Positions 1-9,056 of a stretch of DNA of 64,000 nt are shown here, piece by piece. The number at the start of each line of letters is the position of its first letter. Position 1 is the first letter of the stretch. The DNA comes from Aurantiacibacter poecillastricola (lineage in GTDB: Bacteria; Pseudomonadota; Alphaproteobacteria; Sphingomonadales; Sphingomonadaceae), in assembly GCF_030730945.1 (NCBI RefSeq), contig NZ_JAVAMS010000001.1, positions 1,116,001-1,180,000 of the forward strand, given 5' to 3'. Under the pieces are notes generated by a model. It had not been told where the DNA came from, searched no databases, and worked only from the letters and a program-made list of their open reading frames with translations. The position numbers and the translations under genes were made by a program.

Positions 1-90
1 AAGGTGGAGCACTGGGAAGCGATGACGAAGCAGGACGTGGCCAGCAAGCTGGTCTCGGAAATCGCCGCGAAGCTGAATGCCGATGACTGA
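1..90 (+). CDS. coaBC: C-terminal end of CoaBC (phosphopantothenoylcysteine synthase/decarboxylase), partial
   Basis: The window opens inside a reading frame that codes for 29 residues and stops with TGA at 88-90. The tail [18 protein letters not shown] has the style of the end of the CoaB synthetase domain of bifunctional CoaBC, which makes phosphopantetheine for coenzyme A. Placement directly before dut, with overlapping ends, agrees with the coaBC-dut order common in alphaproteobacteria. Only the last part is visible, so the call rests on this tail and on context. Confidence 0.6.
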   Translation, partial: KVEHWEAMTKQDVASKLVSEIAAKLNADD

Positions 91-541
91 TCGCGTCCCC
101 GTCAGGGTTAAGCGCCTGCCCCACGGTCACGGGCTCGATCTTCCCGCCTATGCCACCGATGGCGCGGCGGGGATGGACGTGGTCTCGGCGGAGAACGTCA
201 TCCTGCGGCCCGGCTCGCGCCACGCCGTGGCGACGGGTTTCGCGCTTGCCATTCCGATGGGTTACGAAATCCAGGTGCGCCCCCGCTCGGGCCTTGCACT
301 GAAGCACGGCATCACCGTCCCCAATACGCCGGGCACGATCGACAGCGATTATCGGGGCGAGGTGAAGGTGATCCTCATCAACCACTCCGACGACAATTTC
401 CCGATCCAGCGCGGCGACCGCATCGCGCAGCTGGTGCTGGCGCCCGTAACGCTGGCGCAATGGGACGAGGTCGATGAACTGGACAATACCGCGCGCGGCG
501 AAGGCGGGTTCGGATCCACCGGGGGGCACGAGGCGCTGTAG
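77..541 (+). CDS. dut: dUTP diphosphatase (dUTPase)
   Basis: Hydrolyses dUTP to dUMP and pyrophosphate, keeping uracil out of DNA and feeding dTMP synthesis; the family is a cytoplasmic homotrimer. The 154-residue length is normal. All five trimeric dUTPase motifs can be read: GAAGMDV near residue 30, [11 protein letters not shown] near 69, [11 protein letters not shown] near 87 with the catalytic Asp, the GDRIAQLVL block near 114, and the glycine-rich [11 protein letters not shown] near the C-terminus. The ATG at 77 and a second one at 83 both overlap the upstream stop, so the genes are translationally coupled; either start gives an intact enzyme. Confidence 0.95.
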   Translation: MPMTDRVPVRVKRLPHGHGLDLPAYATDGAAGMDVVSAENVILRPGSRHAVATGFALAIPMGYEIQVRPRSGLALKHGITVPNTPGTIDSDYRGEVKVILINHSDDNFPIQRGDRIAQLVLAPVTLAQWDEVDELDNTARGEGGFGSTGGHEAL

Positions 542-548
542 GCAACGC

Positions 549-1430
549 TCAGTCGTAGATTATCATCATGTAGGAAACCCGCAGCAGGCTGGGCACCGGC
601 ATGCCGATGCGGTCGCGCGCTGGAGTGAACTCGGCCTGTCTCTCGAAGACCCGGCACATGTCCTCGGCAACGCTCTCGCCGAAATTGGGGGCCTGCAGTG
701 CGCAGTCCACCAGCTCGCCTTCCGCGTCGATCGCGAGGCGGAACTGCATGATCTGGCTCAGGCGATTGATGACGATGCCCGGTGGAAGGCGGAGCTGGCG
801 AATGACAAAAACGCCGTTCTCGATCTTGGCCTGTGCGGCGATGTCGCGCGGGTCGGCGACCGCCAGGTCCCAGCCTTCGAACAGCTGATCTTCGCACGTC
901 GCAAGGTCGGAAAGTGCTGATTGCATTGAATCGATTGCCAGGGTCAGCGGTTCCATCCGCGGCGTGTCGACGGTGAACCGGATCGCGAGCGGATCGAACG
1001 GCACGGAACCCGGCGTGTCATAATCCGACGCTGCCCATGCGAAAGCGAGACTCATGCCGCTTCCCCTGTGCACCTGTAGCGCGATCTCGCCATCGTCGCC
1101 GCGCTTGCCCACGATCAGGTGTACGTCTTGAAGATCCGTTTCGCTGCCGAAAGCGGCGCTGCCCTGCTGTACCGCATCGTCGTTGCGAGGCAGGTCCGCG
1201 CCGGTCAGCACCACTCGGTAGTTGCCTTGCGGTCCGTAGCTGTAGAGCGTCATGCGCACCGGGCTGTCTGCATCGCCGAAATTGCGCACGAGGCCGCAGT
1301 ATTCGTCCGTCTTGCCCCAATTCCAGTCGTCGAGCGGCTGCAGGACGCGCGTCTGCGCCATGGCGGGCGCGGAAATGGCGACTGCAAGGATGGCGCACAG
1401 GCCGACGACGATGCGTGTGATGTGAAGCAT
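549..1430 (-). CDS. secreted protein with a TonB C-terminal-like domain
   Basis: A 293-residue exported protein of unknown function. Residues 1-25 form a clear signal peptide ending in APAMA-Q. The last ~75 residues (FRLAIDAEGELVDC, then a Cys, then AEFTPARD) resemble the TonB C-terminal domain fold used by many periplasmic proteins in sphingomonads. There is no N-terminal proline-rich TonB stalk, so it is probably not an energy transducer. The middle (about 30-200) matches nothing I recognise. It converges on dut with only seven bases between the stops. Confidence 0.6.
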   Translation of the reverse strand: MLHITRIVVGLCAILAVAISAPAMAQTRVLQPLDDWNWGKTDEYCGLVRNFGDADSPVRMTLYSYGPQGNYRVVLTGADLPRNDDAVQQGSAAFGSETDLQDVHLIVGKRGDDGEIALQVHRGSGMSLAFAWAASDYDTPGSVPFDPLAIRFTVDTPRMEPLTLAIDSMQSALSDLATCEDQLFEGWDLAVADPRDIAAQAKIENGVFVIRQLRLPPGIVINRLSQIMQFRLAIDAEGELVDCALQAPNFGESVAEDMCRVFERQAEFTPARDRIGMPVPSLLRVSYMMIIYD

Positions 1431-1535
1431 GCGGTGTTCCCCCCTTGCACCTTGATATTGCGGAATTTCGTTAAAGAAAAGGCGGCAATCCCGTTAGGGA
1501 TGCCGCCTGTTTCCCGTATCCTGAAACTGCGCCCG

Positions 1536-2255
1536 TTACCGCTCGTCGCGGCGTACCGGCTGGTCTTCCGGGGCGACCGAAATGCGCACCGTCTCTCCCG
1601 AATTGCCGGGGAAGTCGGTGAACATCGCCTCGACCAGGTTGGGCACCAGGTACTGCAGGCGGTCAGAGGTGGAGACCGCCTCGGCCTTGCCTTCGAACAG
1701 CCGTTCACCCGAGGCGGCGTCGTCGATCTTGAGGTCGATGCCGCTGGTGTAGACGGTGTAGCTGGTAATGTCCGGCCCGCCGAAGAACGGATCATGCCAG
1801 CCATAACCCCAGCTGCGATCGCGCAGATAGGCAACCCGCGTATTGCCGCGCCGGTCGCGGAAAAGGACCGGGCGCGAATAGCTGTACCACGGGCGGTAGA
1901 ACGGATCGCGGTAGCCATAGCCAAAGCCCGTGGAGCGGATCCGCTCACGACCGTCGCTTACGCCGTAATCGAAGCGGACGAGCAGGGTCGCATCCTCAGG
2001 CGATGCGGCCTGGACATAGCCAAGCTCGGCCATCTCCTCTTCCACGCGGTCGGCGTATAGCGAAAATTCGAGGCCACCGGCCAGCGCGGGATCATCGGCC
2101 ACGACGAAGAAGCTCTGGCCCTGCGGTGCAGGAAGCTGGCTCTCGAAGCGCGACACGTCGGCGGAGAAAGGCGTTGCGCACGCGGCAAGGCCCAGCGCGA
2201 TCGCGGGCACGGCGGCGAGCTTGGCGCCTTTCATGGAAAACAGGGATTTCAGCAT
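1536..2255 (-). CDS. DUF4136-family lipoprotein
   Basis: A 239-residue predicted lipoprotein. The start at 2255 is chosen because it gives a short lysine-containing signal ending in the lipobox LGLAAC, with a GAGAGAG ribosome site just upstream; an in-frame start at 2315 would add 20 residues before the signal. The body has the DUF4136 pattern: an N-terminal SADVSRFE segment, a central tyrosine/arginine-rich stretch (GFGYGYRDPFYRPWYSY), and a C-terminal LVEAMFTDFPGNSG segment. It is probably anchored to a membrane facing the periplasm. No function is known for the family. Confidence 0.75.
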   Translation of the reverse strand: MLKSLFSMKGAKLAAVPAIALGLAACATPFSADVSRFESQLPAPQGQSFFVVADDPALAGGLEFSLYADRVEEEMAELGYVQAASPEDATLLVRFDYGVSDGRERIRSTGFGYGYRDPFYRPWYSYSRPVLFRDRRGNTRVAYLRDRSWGYGWHDPFFGGPDITSYTVYTSGIDLKIDDAASGERLFEGKAEAVSTSDRLQYLVPNLVEAMFTDFPGNSGETVRISVAPEDQPVRRDER

Positions 2256-2426
2256 GGCATACTCTCTCTCGATTGCGTGGATCAGCGCGCGAGGCTCCTC
2301 AGCTCCAGCACGCATGAATTTCGTGACGATCTGTGCAATAACAAGGGCAGAGTGAACCGGGCTTTAACCGGTGCACGCTGAAAATGCAGTGTTTTCAGTG
2401 AGATTGGCGAATTTTCGCCCGAACCC
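2256..2426. promoter_or_regulatory. intergenic region with small inverted repeats downstream of trpS
   Basis: Two short inverted repeats lie between the trpS stop and the next gene start: CTGAAAA-N7-TTTTCAG at 2378-2398 and GGCGA/TCGCC at 2406-2419. They may end or protect trpS transcripts, but neither is a strong GC stem followed by a T run. The promoter for the lipoprotein gene must also lie here or just upstream; no convincing -35/-10 pair was identified. Confidence 0.3.
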
Positions 2427-3461
2427 TCACCCCCGCACGAGCCCGAGCGCCGTGTAGGCCGCGTCCAGTGTCGGCCTGCCCATTTCGCGCGCCTGCGCCG
2501 CGCCGCGGGCCAGGATCGCGTCGAGTTCCTCGCGGTCGTCGTTGAGCTCCACGAAGCGGTTGCGGATGGGGGCGAGCACCTCGACCAGCTTCTCCGCCAG
2601 CGCAGGCTTGAACTGGCCGAAGCCCTGTCCGCCATGCTCTGCCAGCACGGCCTCGGGCGTCGTTTCCCCAAGTGCCGCGTAGATGGTGACGAGGTTCAGC
2701 GCCTCGGGCCGGCCTTCCAGTCCGGCAACCTCGCCCGGCAGCGGTTCGGGATCGGTCTTCGCCTTCTTCACCTTCTGCGCCATCGTGTCGGCATCGTCGG
2801 TGAGCGAGATGCGGCTCATGTCCGAAGGGTCGGACTTCGACATCTTCTTCGAGCCATCGCGCAGGGACATGATCCGCGCTGCGCTTTCGGGGATGAAGGG
2901 ATCGGGCAGGGTAAAGACCGGCTTCTCGTCAGAAGCGAAGTCGTTGTTGAACTTCTGGGCGATGTCGCGCGCGAGTTCGAGGTGCTGCTTCTGGTCCTCT
3001 CCCACCGGCACATGCGTCGCCTGGTAGAGCAGCACGTCGGCGGCCTGCAGCACCGGATAGCCGAACAGCGCGACCGACTGGCCCTCGCGGTTCTTGCCCG
3101 CCTTGTCCTTCCACTGCGTCATCCGGTTGAGCCAGCCCATGCGCGCCGTGCCCATCAGCAGCCATTGCAGTTCGGCATGGGCGGGCACCTGCGCCTGGTT
3201 GAAAAGCACGGTCTTTGCCGGGTCCAGTCCGCAGGCGACCAGCGTGGCGACCATTTCCAGCGTGGCGGAATGGAGCTCCGCCGGATCGTGTGGCAGGCTG
3301 ATGGCGTGGAGGTCGGCGAGGAAGATGCAGCACGTACCGCCCGCGGCCTGCGCCTCGTCCTGCAATTTCACGTAATTGCGGATCGCGCCGAGGTAATTGC
3401 CAAGGTGGGGCTTGCCCGTGGGCTGGATTCCGGAAACGACACGCATGGCTTGATCGGACAT
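2427..3461 (-). CDS. trpS: tryptophanyl-tRNA synthetase
   Basis: Charges tRNA-Trp with tryptophan in the cytoplasm. The 344-residue product shows the class I synthetase signatures: a HIGH-type HLGN in GIQPTGKPHLGNYLGAI near the N-terminus and KKMSKSD near residue 200. The frame is open far upstream inside murJ, but the true start is the ATG at 3461, where homology begins (MSDQAMRVVSGIQPTGK). That start overlaps the murJ stop by one base (TAATG), so the gene is probably translated by coupling within a secB-murJ-trpS transcript. Confidence 0.95.
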   Translation of the reverse strand: MSDQAMRVVSGIQPTGKPHLGNYLGAIRNYVKLQDEAQAAGGTCCIFLADLHAISLPHDPAELHSATLEMVATLVACGLDPAKTVLFNQAQVPAHAELQWLLMGTARMGWLNRMTQWKDKAGKNREGQSVALFGYPVLQAADVLLYQATHVPVGEDQKQHLELARDIAQKFNNDFASDEKPVFTLPDPFIPESAARIMSLRDGSKKMSKSDPSDMSRISLTDDADTMAQKVKKAKTDPEPLPGEVAGLEGRPEALNLVTIYAALGETTPEAVLAEHGGQGFGQFKPALAEKLVEVLAPIRNRFVELNDDREELDAILARGAAQAREMGRPTLDAAYTALGLVRG

Positions 3462-5056
3462 TATGGGGCCTTGGGCTCTCTTTTCTTCATGAACATGGCA
3501 ACCCGCTCCCGGCTGACGGCGCCGAGCGCGAAAGCCGCGCCGAAATAGACGATGACGGCGCAGGCGACGAGCGCCGCCAGCGCAAGCAGCCGCTCGAACA
3601 GGCCGGCTGCATAGAAACCCGTTAGCAAGTCGCGCGCATAGAACAAGGCCGCGCCCATCGCGGCGGCGGCGAGGAGCTGGCGGACGAGGCGGCCCAGCAG
3701 CGGCCAGTCGAGCCGGTAATAGCCCCGTGCCCGCAGTACGATGTAGAGGATCGCGCAGTTGAGCCACGCGCCGATCACGCTGGCTGCCGCCACGCCCTGA
3801 ACCCCGAAACGCTGGAGGAAGGCGAGATTGAAGCCGATGAACACGACAAGCGAGGCGAACGCGGCATAGACCGGCGTGCGCGTGTCGGACCGGGCATAGA
3901 AGCTGGGTACCAGCACCTTCACCAGCACATAGGCGGGAAGGCCCGCCACCAGCACGGCGAGGACGCCGCCCGTGGTCTCGGCATCGGCGGCATCGAAGCG
4001 GCCGCCCTGGAAGATCATCGTGATGAACGGCACGGCGCACACCGCCAGCGCCACGGCGGCGGGCAGGGTGAGCAGCATGCCGAGCTCGATCGCATTGGAC
4101 TGCACCCGGGCCGCGCCCTCCTTGTCCTTCGCGCCCACGAACCTCGACAAGGTGGGCAGGATGGCGGTGGAAAGGGCGATGCCGATGATGCCCAGCGGCA
4201 GCTGGTTCAGCCTGTCGGCATAGTTCATCCAGCTCACCGCGCTGCCTTCCAGCTGGTTGAGGAAGTAGACCTGCAGCAGCGTGTTGATCTGGTAGGCCCC
4301 GCCGCCGATCGCCGCGGGAAGGGCGATCCATGCCAGCCGCTTTACCTCGGGCGTGACTTTCGGGCGGCTGATCCAGCGCGGGCGGAAGCCCTCGACATGC
4401 GCCCAGTAGATAAGCCACGCCAGTTGCAGCACGCCCGCCACCGGGATGGCCCAGGCGACCACGTAGCCCATAGCCTCCACGCTGGAGTCCACCCCGTGGG
4501 TCCACTCCACGCCCAGCAAGGTCGCGATGAGGACGACGTTGAGGATGATGGGAAAGCTCGCGCCCGGCCCGAAGCGTGAGACGGAGTTGAGCATGCCCGT
4601 CAGCAGCGTGACGATGCTGACGAGGAAGATGTAGGGAAACATGATCCGCGCGAAATCGACCGCGTAGTCGAACTCGCCGGGGTTGATCGGCTTGTCCGAC
4701 AGCAGCCAGATCACGCCGGGCATGGCGATCTCGAAAATGGCTGTAAGCGCGATAAGGGCCGGTACGAAGACCGAGATCACATCCTGTGAGAAGCTGCGGG
4801 CCTGTTTCAGCCCGTCCTCGTCCGCCTCGCCATTGGCGTGCAGGCGCTTGGAGAACATCGGCACGAAGGCGGCGGAGAAGGCGCCCTCGGCGAACAGGCG
4901 GCGGAAGACATTGGGGATGATCAGCGCCTGGAACCAGGCATCTGTCACGTCATTCGCGCCCAGAACGCGCGCGAAGATCATCTCGCGCGCCATGCCCGCC
5001 ACCCGGCTCACCATGGTGAGCGAGCCGATCGTGCCGACGTTCTTGAGAAGGCTCAC
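3461..5056 (-). CDS. murJ: MurJ/MviN lipid II flippase
   Basis: Inner-membrane flippase that moves the peptidoglycan precursor lipid II to the periplasmic face. The 531-residue length and about 14 hydrophobic segments fit the MOP-superfamily MurJ family. The N-terminal block SLLKNVGTIGSLTMVSRVAGMAR-type sequence, with LFAEGAFSAAFVP near residue 55 and PLGIIGIALSTAILPTLSR near 290, is characteristic. It sits 44 bases downstream of secB and overlaps trpS by one base. Confidence 0.95.
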   Translation of the reverse strand: MSLLKNVGTIGSLTMVSRVAGMAREMIFARVLGANDVTDAWFQALIIPNVFRRLFAEGAFSAAFVPMFSKRLHANGEADEDGLKQARSFSQDVISVFVPALIALTAIFEIAMPGVIWLLSDKPINPGEFDYAVDFARIMFPYIFLVSIVTLLTGMLNSVSRFGPGASFPIILNVVLIATLLGVEWTHGVDSSVEAMGYVVAWAIPVAGVLQLAWLIYWAHVEGFRPRWISRPKVTPEVKRLAWIALPAAIGGGAYQINTLLQVYFLNQLEGSAVSWMNYADRLNQLPLGIIGIALSTAILPTLSRFVGAKDKEGAARVQSNAIELGMLLTLPAAVALAVCAVPFITMIFQGGRFDAADAETTGGVLAVLVAGLPAYVLVKVLVPSFYARSDTRTPVYAAFASLVVFIGFNLAFLQRFGVQGVAAASVIGAWLNCAILYIVLRARGYYRLDWPLLGRLVRQLLAAAAMGAALFYARDLLTGFYAAGLFERLLALAALVACAVIVYFGAAFALGAVSRERVAMFMKKREPKAP

Positions 5057-5100
5057 CCTTGCAGGCTTTTCATGCAGCCGCCCGCCCTGTCAGGGACCGG

Positions 5101-5640
5101 TCAGCCTTCGCCGCCGGGCGCAGGAGCGGCGGCGCCCTGCTGGCCCTGGCCCTCATCCGCGCGCCTTTGCTGCATACGCTGGACGTAGAGCCCGTTGAAA
5201 TCGATGGGATCGAGCATCAGCGGGGCAAAGCCGGCATCGCGGATCGCATCCGACACCACGCGGCGGGCGAAGGGGAAGAGCAGGCGCGGGGCCTCGGCAT
5301 AGAGGAACGCGTGAGCCTGCTGCTCGGGCATGTTGCGGATGCCGATAAGCCCGGCATAGGCAAGATCGATGATGTAGGCGGTGCCCTGTTCCATCTTCGC
5401 CGAGACGGTGATCTTCAGCTCGACCTCGCTTACATCGTCGCTGACGCCCTGCGCGCCGATGTTGAACTGCACGTCCATCTTGGGCTGATCCTGCCAGCGG
5501 TAGGAGGCAGGCGCGTTCGGATTCTCGACCGAAAGGTCCTTCACATATTGCGAAATGAGGCCCGCCACAGGCGCGTTGTCGCCGCCTGCGGGCTGCGGCT
5601 GGTTGTCGAGATTCTTGAGAACGTCGCCTTCGTCGGCCAT
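5101..5640 (-). CDS. secB: SecB protein-export chaperone
   Basis: Tetrameric cytosolic chaperone that keeps preproteins unfolded and delivers them to SecA. I chose the ATG at 5640 (MADEGDVLKNLD, 179 residues) rather than an in-frame start at 5796, because SecB homology begins just after it. Family features include ISQYVKDLSVENPNAP near residue 30, the acidic VEL segment, and LLFPFARRVVSDAIRDAGF-like sequence near 130. The Ala/Gln/Pro-rich C-terminal tail after residue 155 is typical of alphaproteobacterial SecB. It is first in the secB-murJ-trpS set and divergent from the Tim44-like gene. Confidence 0.93.
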   Translation of the reverse strand: MADEGDVLKNLDNQPQPAGGDNAPVAGLISQYVKDLSVENPNAPASYRWQDQPKMDVQFNIGAQGVSDDVSEVELKITVSAKMEQGTAYIIDLAYAGLIGIRNMPEQQAHAFLYAEAPRLLFPFARRVVSDAIRDAGFAPLMLDPIDFNGLYVQRMQQRRADEGQGQQGAAAPAPGGEG

Positions 5641-5837
5641 GATGAACGGGTCTTTCGCTTGCTGTGGGGCGCGCCGCGGTGCAGGCGCAGGGGAAACATG
5701 CGCGCGCCTATCACCAGTTGTCGCCACTCGCAACGATTCGCCCGAAAGGTTCCGCATGTCGTGGCATGAACCCGAAGAGGTCGGGCCGCAAAACATTGCC
5801 TGCGACCTTCATGCATACTTAAGCCGCGGTTGTTCAT

Positions 5838-5866
5838 TTGATATTGGTGCCTATCTCGGCCACAAT
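5838..5866 (+). promoter_or_regulatory. possible sigma-70 promoter for the Tim44-mltA-smr genes
   Basis: TTGATA (5838-5843) and CACAAT (5861-5866) are separated by 17 bases and lie about 60 bases upstream of the GTG start at 5926. The -10 element is only a partial match. The same stretch read on the other strand offers TTGTGG and TATCAA about 16 bases apart, so it may be a divergent promoter that also serves secB. Confidence 0.35.
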
Positions 5867-5925
5867 AGTTGTTTGAAGGCTCGCCGTGCAGACTCGGATA
5901 AGGCGGGCAGAATGGGATTATTCGC

Positions 5926-6585
5926 GTGATACCTGAAATCATCATCCTCGCCATGATCGCCGCGTTTCTCGGTATGCGCCTTTATTCGGTGCTCGGTCGG
6001 CGCGCGGAGCATGAGGAGGAGATCATCCCCACCAACCGGTTCGACCGGCAGGACGAGGATGCCCAGCCCAGGCCGCCGCAGCAGGCGACCAGCGAGCTGC
6101 CGCAGAACGAACGCGCGATTGCCGGTTTCCCGCCCGCGATCGAGCGTGGGCTGCGCGAGATTTCCTCGGCAGACAGGAATTTCGAACTGCTCGGCTTCCT
6201 CGAAGGCGCGCGCGGTGCTTACGAAGTGGTGCTCGAGGCATTCTGGCGCGGCGACAAGGAAGAACTGCGCGAGCTGTGCGACGACGATGTGTACGAAAGC
6301 TTCGCCGCCGTGATCGACGAGCGGGAAGAGGCAGGCATCCGCATGGATAACCGCCTGATCCGCGTGGAAGACGTGACGGTGCACTCGGCCGAACTCGATG
6401 GCCGCATCGCCCGTATCGCCGTGCGCTTCGTGTCCGACATCGCGTCCGTCTCCTACGACAAGGATGGCAATGTCATCGCCGGTTCGCTGGACGATGCGGT
6501 GGAAAGCCGCGACATCTGGACCTTCAGCCGCGACGTGCGCAACAGCGATCCGCAGTGGCTGCTCGACGAGACCGACCAGGGCTGA
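5926..6585 (+). CDS. Tim44/TimA-like membrane-anchored protein
   Basis: A 219-residue protein with one N-terminal membrane segment (residues ~2-20, IPEIIILAMIAAFLGMRLY), a charged linker, and a C-terminal Tim44-like domain (about 80-215: LGFLEGARGAYEVVLEAFW, then DDVYESFAAVIDEREEAG). Bacterial Tim44-like proteins are inner-membrane proteins of uncertain role; the mitochondrial relative tethers Hsp70 to the import pore. Position opposite secB and before mltA is a conserved alphaproteobacterial arrangement. The start is GTG at 5926. Confidence 0.85.
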   Translation: MIPEIIILAMIAAFLGMRLYSVLGRRAEHEEEIIPTNRFDRQDEDAQPRPPQQATSELPQNERAIAGFPPAIERGLREISSADRNFELLGFLEGARGAYEVVLEAFWRGDKEELRELCDDDVYESFAAVIDEREEAGIRMDNRLIRVEDVTVHSAELDGRIARIAVRFVSDIASVSYDKDGNVIAGSLDDAVESRDIWTFSRDVRNSDPQWLLDETDQG

Positions 6586-6599
6586 TAGCGATCCGGCGC

Positions 6600-7802
6600 G
6601 TGAAATCCGCGCGCCTCCTTCTAACGATACTTGCCGTTGCCATGGCCGCGAACTGTTCGCGCGTCATTCCCGGCGAGGCGCCCGAGGAACCGACCCCGGT
6701 CGCGCCCAATGCTGCCCTCCTGGAAGTAACGGCAGGCCCGCCGCTTGCCAGCCTGCAGGTCCACCCCGAAGATGCGAGCCGCGCGATCGGGGCCTTCATC
6801 GCCAGCTGCCACGTTCCGCAATCGCGCGAGGACGTATCCGGCCTGACGCAGACGAGTGACTGGCGGGAGCCTTGCGATGCTGCCGCCAACTGGCCGCGCG
6901 ACGATGCCATCGCGTTTTTCGAAGGCTATTTCACCCCCGTCACCGTCGGCAATGGCGAGGCATTCGCGACAGGTTATTTCGAACCGCAGATCGTCGGGGC
7001 AAGAACGCGTCAGCCCGGCCTGGAAGTGCCCGTTTATGGCGTGCCGCGCGACCTCGAACGCTGCTGGCGCGAGGACATTCCGCTTGCCGAACGAACCGGA
7101 CAGCCGCCTTTTTCCCGGCGTCTCGCCGATGGCTCATGCGTTCGCCATTTCAGCCGCGCGGAGATCGAGGCGGGGGCGCTCGACGGACAAGGGCTCGAGA
7201 TCGGCTGGGCGGCGGACCCGGTCGAACTTTTCTTCCTGCAAATCCAGGGCTCGGGCCAGCTGATCGCGCCCGATGGCACGGTAACGCGCATCGGCTATGC
7301 CTCGCAGAACGGCCACGGCTATACCGCCATCGGTGGCCTGCTGCGCCAGCGCGGCCTGCTGGGGGACGGGCCGGGCCAGTACGAACCCTCGATGCAGGGG
7401 ATCATGCGGTATATCCGCGAGCATCCCGAAGAAGGCGCGGCGCTGATGCGCGAAAATGCGAGCTACGTGTTCTTCCGGGTGTTGGAGGGGGCGGGACCGC
7501 TGGGCTCCATCGGAGTGCCGGTGACGGCGGAAAACTCGGTCGCGGTCGATCCCGATTTCGTGCCCTACGGCGCGCCGGTGCTGCTCGACCTCGACCGGGC
7601 GGAAGCGGACGGGATGTGGGTGGCGCAGGATACCGGCGGCGCAATCACCGGGCCGAACCGCTTTGACACCTTCTGGGGCGCGGGCGAACGGGCGCGGGCA
7701 ATCGCCGGGGACATGGCCTCGCGCGGGCGAGCGGTGGTGCTGTTGCCTCGCGCCTCCGCCACAAGGCTGGGCTTGGGGCCGGTCCTGGGGCCTCAGCCAT
7801 GA
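6600..7802 (+). CDS. mltA: membrane-bound lytic murein transglycosylase A
   Basis: Cleaves peptidoglycan glycan strands with formation of 1,6-anhydro-muramyl ends in the periplasm. The C-terminal 3D domain is clear: AQDTGGAITGPNRFDTFWG-type sequence near residue 345, carrying the conserved aspartates, and the MltA core reads GYFEPQIVG, then LEIGWAADPVELFFLQIQG and ASQNGHGYTAIGG. I chose the GTG at 6600, which gives an N-terminal export signal ending at MAANC; the residue before Cys (Asn) is not a standard lipobox, so lipidation is uncertain. A GTG at 6555 inside the upstream gene is the alternative. It follows the Tim44-like gene by 14 bases. Confidence 0.93.
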   Translation: MKSARLLLTILAVAMAANCSRVIPGEAPEEPTPVAPNAALLEVTAGPPLASLQVHPEDASRAIGAFIASCHVPQSREDVSGLTQTSDWREPCDAAANWPRDDAIAFFEGYFTPVTVGNGEAFATGYFEPQIVGARTRQPGLEVPVYGVPRDLERCWREDIPLAERTGQPPFSRRLADGSCVRHFSRAEIEAGALDGQGLEIGWAADPVELFFLQIQGSGQLIAPDGTVTRIGYASQNGHGYTAIGGLLRQRGLLGDGPGQYEPSMQGIMRYIREHPEEGAALMRENASYVFFRVLEGAGPLGSIGVPVTAENSVAVDPDFVPYGAPVLLDLDRAEADGMWVAQDTGGAITGPNRFDTFWGAGERARAIAGDMASRGRAVVLLPRASATRLGLGPVLGPQP

Positions 7803-8356
7803 GCCGCCCGCCGCGCGGCCTCTCGGCGGAAGAAAGCGCGCTCTGGAGCAAGGTGGCCTCGACCGTCAAGCCGCTGGAAACACGGCCAGCGACAACGCCC
7901 GAGACGGTGAAGCCTGCGCCCGAGGCGCCGGTGCCGCAACCCCGTCGGCTGAAAGGGCGCGTTCCGCCTCCACTTCAGCGCAAGGAGCCCGCGCCCTCTC
8001 CTGCGCCCCAACCCGGTCTCGATTCCCACTGGGAGCGCCGACTCTCGCGCGCCGGGATGGACCCCGATTTCACGCTCGACCTGCATGGCCATACGCTGGA
8101 ACAGGCCTATCGCCGGCTCGATAGCGGGCTGGCGCAGGCCAGGGCCATGGGCGCACGGCTGGTTCTGGTGGTGACGGGCAAGCCAAGGCCCGTGCAGGCA
8201 GCCGACCGGGCCGAGAAGCGCGGGGCGATCCGCGCCAAGATCCTCGACTGGCTGGCCGCCGGGCAACACGCTTCGGACATTGCCGCGATAAGGAAAGCGC
8301 ACCGCCGCCACGGGGGCGAAGGTGCGCTCTACCTCGTACTGCGGCGACGGCGCTAG
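7799..8356 (+). CDS. Smr (MutS2 C-terminal-like) domain protein
   Basis: A 185-residue protein with a proline/arginine-rich, probably disordered N-terminal half and a C-terminal Smr domain (about 90-183). The domain hallmark DFTLDLHGHTLEQAY is at residue ~92 and a glycine-containing turn HRRHGGEGALYLVLRR at the end. Smr domains bind or nick nucleic acids, and stand-alone copies have been linked to RNA and ribosome quality control. Its ATG overlaps the mltA stop (ATGA), so the two are co-translated. Confidence 0.88.
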   Translation: MSRPPRGLSAEESALWSKVASTVKPLETRPATTPETVKPAPEAPVPQPRRLKGRVPPPLQRKEPAPSPAPQPGLDSHWERRLSRAGMDPDFTLDLHGHTLEQAYRRLDSGLAQARAMGARLVLVVTGKPRPVQAADRAEKRGAIRAKILDWLAAGQHASDIAAIRKAHRRHGGEGALYLVLRRRR

Positions 8357-8360
8357 CCGC

Positions 8361-8894
8361 TTACCCCAGAAGCATGGTGTTCATGAGGCGGCCTTCGCCA
8401 AGGAAGGCCCAGATGCCCGGCATCATCAGCGCGCCCAGGAACAGGATCACGATCTCGTTGCGGTGCCCACGAATGTCGCCGCGCCGGGCCTTGGCGACGG
8501 TCAGCCACGCAGCGCGGTAGGTGATCGGCACGAATATGTGCACCCAGGTCAGCGCCATGCCCTCGTGGATGAAGATGGTCGAGGTGGCCGTCACCCCCAT
8601 CAACGCGATCCAGAGCTTGCCAAGCTGCTTGTGCAGGGGCGTGCCCTTGCGAGCGAGCAGCAGGTAAAGGCCGAGCGGGACACAAGGGATCACGGTGGTG
8701 ACATGCACGGCCACCGCCATGTTGCGCAGGTGCGGCAGTTCGGGCGCGAAGCCCAGCACCGCGCGCCCGATGGCGAACAGGCACAGCGCGGTCATGGCGG
8801 TGCCCGCAACGATCACGATGGCGCGGACCAGCGGGCCGAGGTCGAGGGCTCCGGCAGGGCGGTGGAAAGGATTGGCGTAAGCGAGTGCGGACAT
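8361..8894 (-). CDS. DUF2306 membrane protein
   Basis: A 177-residue membrane protein with about four hydrophobic helices and conserved polar residues HVTTVIPCVPLG, HKQLGKLWIALM and TSTIFIHEG, as in DUF2306 family proteins. Function is unknown. The start at 8894 (MSALAYANPFHRP) was chosen over an in-frame start at 8978, which would add a highly charged segment before the first helix. It is divergent from a membrane-bound LytTR regulator, which may control it. It converges on the Smr gene with four bases between the stops. Confidence 0.7.
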   Translation of the reverse strand: MSALAYANPFHRPAGALDLGPLVRAIVIVAGTAMTALCLFAIGRAVLGFAPELPHLRNMAVAVHVTTVIPCVPLGLYLLLARKGTPLHKQLGKLWIALMGVTATSTIFIHEGMALTWVHIFVPITYRAAWLTVAKARRGDIRGHRNEIVILFLGALMMPGIWAFLGEGRLMNTMLLG

Positions 8895-9056
8895 GGGTCG
8901 GGTACTCCGTTTCGGGTTCGGTTTCCCCTGTCCTGCCCGATGCCCGTCCGCCTGCAAGCGCGCCTTCGTATCCTGCACCCAACCTTCGCGAATGGCGCGG
9001 AATTCGGCGGGTTTGCCACTTTACGAAGCGCGAATGGGCGCTAGTCTCGCCTCCAG

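Noticed and set aside
3462..4505. Long N-terminal extension of trpS
   Set aside because: The upstream part lies out of frame inside murJ, is Arg/Gly/Ala-rich without homology, and TrpS homology starts at 3461.
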